The notes under the pieces: generated by a model
Seen by the model: the letters and a program-made list of their open reading frames with translations, nothing else
The model's database searches: none
What the model was told of the DNA's origin: nothing
Source: Achromobacter sp. UMC71
GTDB taxonomy: Bacteria; Pseudomonadota; Gammaproteobacteria; Burkholderiales; Burkholderiaceae_B
Direction of reading: 5' to 3'
NCBI RefSeq assembly: GCF_014170305.1
Contig: NZ_LZZT01000060.1
Location: 34,907-98,906, forward strand
DNA: 64,000 bases
Position numbers and translations under genes: made by a program
Part shown: piece after piece, positions 63,448 to 64,000 of the stretch
Numbering within the stretch: position 1 is the stretch's first letter
Layout of the letters: the number at the start of each line of letters is the position of its first letter

Positions 63448-63785
63448 TCTTCGTAGGTCGCCCGTCGTGCAGGGCTTCGTGCGTCTTGGGTCGTTGCGCA
63501 GCTAGACCTGTGGTCAGGGAATGGAATCTACAGGGTCGCCAAGCCGCGGCCGCGCGGGCGGCCACGTTTGGCATTTGCGTTGTTGATTTTGGTGCGGGTG
63601 CGCTTCGCGCTGGTGGGGAGCGGTTTTCTAGTGGGTCCGCAGTCAGGGGGAGGGGCGGTGATGGGCGGCGCGGCAGGTACCGACTTGCTCATGCTGACCG
63701 TCTCGCGCGCCGCCCATCAGGCGCTGCGCATTGACGTCGAACGCCACCGTATCCGCGCCGGTAGCAGGCCGGCGTCGATTGGCTG
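63448..63785 (+). repeat. Composite intergenic repeat, copy R1' (lacks core and right arm)
   Basis: Shares the left arm (about 63460-63481) and everything right of R1's right arm, including the 13-bp inverted repeat at 63660-63672 / 63706-63718, but jumps directly from one to the other. Relative to R1, roughly 140 bp containing the rest of the left arm, the core hairpin and the right arm are missing. Confidence 0.85.
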
Positions 63786-63888
63786 GATTTTCACCGGGGT
63801 GCCGCTGCGGCAAGCTGCTGATGTACCGCCGTCGGCGGTCTTCTGGTAGGTTGCCGCTACACACTAGAAAACAGCAGCATCACCGACA

Positions 63889-63969
63889 CGCGAGAGCGGC
63901 ATCGGCGCCCGCAAGACGCCGCGTAAGCCTCGTAAGGCCGCCCGCGCGGCCGGCACGAGGCGGGCACCG
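63889..63969 (+). repeat. Composite intergenic repeat, copy R2c (partial)
   Basis: Matches the first 80 bp of R2b (starting CGCGAGAGCGGCAT and containing GGCCGCCCGCGCGGCC) and then diverges; the window ends soon after. R1'-R2c repeats the R1-R2b order seen at 43 kb. Confidence 0.75.
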
Positions 63970-64000
63970 TCCCACCCTGGGCGGAGCGGCTAAACACACA

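Larger units (their letters stand above)
63410..64000. other. Gene-free right end of the window with repeats R1' and R2c
   Basis: A G+T-rich leader (63410-63447, with a T-run right after the stop) is followed by composite repeat R1' (63448-63785), a short unique part (63786-63888) and the start of R2c (63889-63969). The last 30 bases diverge from the other copies. No gene is visible; open frames here coincide with the repeats. Confidence 0.7.

Overview
The window is GC-rich chromosomal DNA from a betaproteobacterium of the Alcaligenaceae, most like Achromobacter or Bordetella. The main reasons are the complete atpIBEFHAGDC operon followed by hemE, priA and rep, orphan Bug-type periplasmic binding proteins beside CoA-transferase genes, many LysR/AraC/TetR regulators next to small catabolic units, and very high third-position GC. 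I found no rRNA, tRNA, CRISPR array, prophage or insertion sequence.

Layout. 1-4.3 kb: 3' end of a UbiH-type flavin hydroxylase, dsbC, a D-2-hydroxyacid dehydrogenase, and folB-ttcA on the minus strand. 4.3-11.1 kb: an iron module of flavin reductase, Fur box, AraC regulator, second Fur box, TonB siderophore receptor and secreted protein, interrupted by a divergent enol-lactonase/LysR pair. 11.1-16.4 kb: maleate isomerase/LysR pair, then Bug-CoA transferase A-CoA transferase B-Bug. 16.8-21.2 kb: M61 peptidase, enoyl-CoA hydratase and an exported DUF1254/DUF1214 protein. 21.2-36 kb: housekeeping core (ATP synthase, a Fis-type regulator, hemE, priA, rep). 36-42.7 kb: AraC regulator, threonine aldolase, class II amidotransferase, SDR/GlxA-type regulator pair, a hypothetical protein and dapD. 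43.8-54.2 kb: a nine-gene minus-strand operon with a complete Dpp/Opp-type ABC importer and four hydrolases, controlled from a divergent LysR gene, with a second paralogous binding protein beyond it. 57.4-63.4 kb: a small hypothetical gene, nnrD, and acyl-CoA metabolism genes (two crotonases, a nitronate-monooxygenase-like enzyme, TetR and acyl-CoA dehydrogenase).

The most unusual signal is in the gaps, not the genes. At 16.5, 42.9, 43.5 and 63.4-64.0 kb the intergenic DNA holds related composite repeats. Three copies share one roughly 90-bp core, with a hairpin that shows a compensatory base-pair change, framed by long inverted arms. The arms are unrelated between the two element types, yet each pair is self-complementary. 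A fourth copy at 63.46 kb lacks the core. DNA around the repeats is strongly G+T-rich on one strand, the favoured strand follows repeat orientation, and the bias runs into the ends of neighbouring genes and changes their codon use.

Genes that appear to work together: AraC, receptor, flavoprotein and secreted protein in Fur-controlled iron acquisition; the ABC importer and its peptidases/deacylases in uptake and hydrolysis of a peptide or N-acylated amino acid; the TetR-ACAD and NMO-crotonase units in degradation of an unidentified acyl-CoA.
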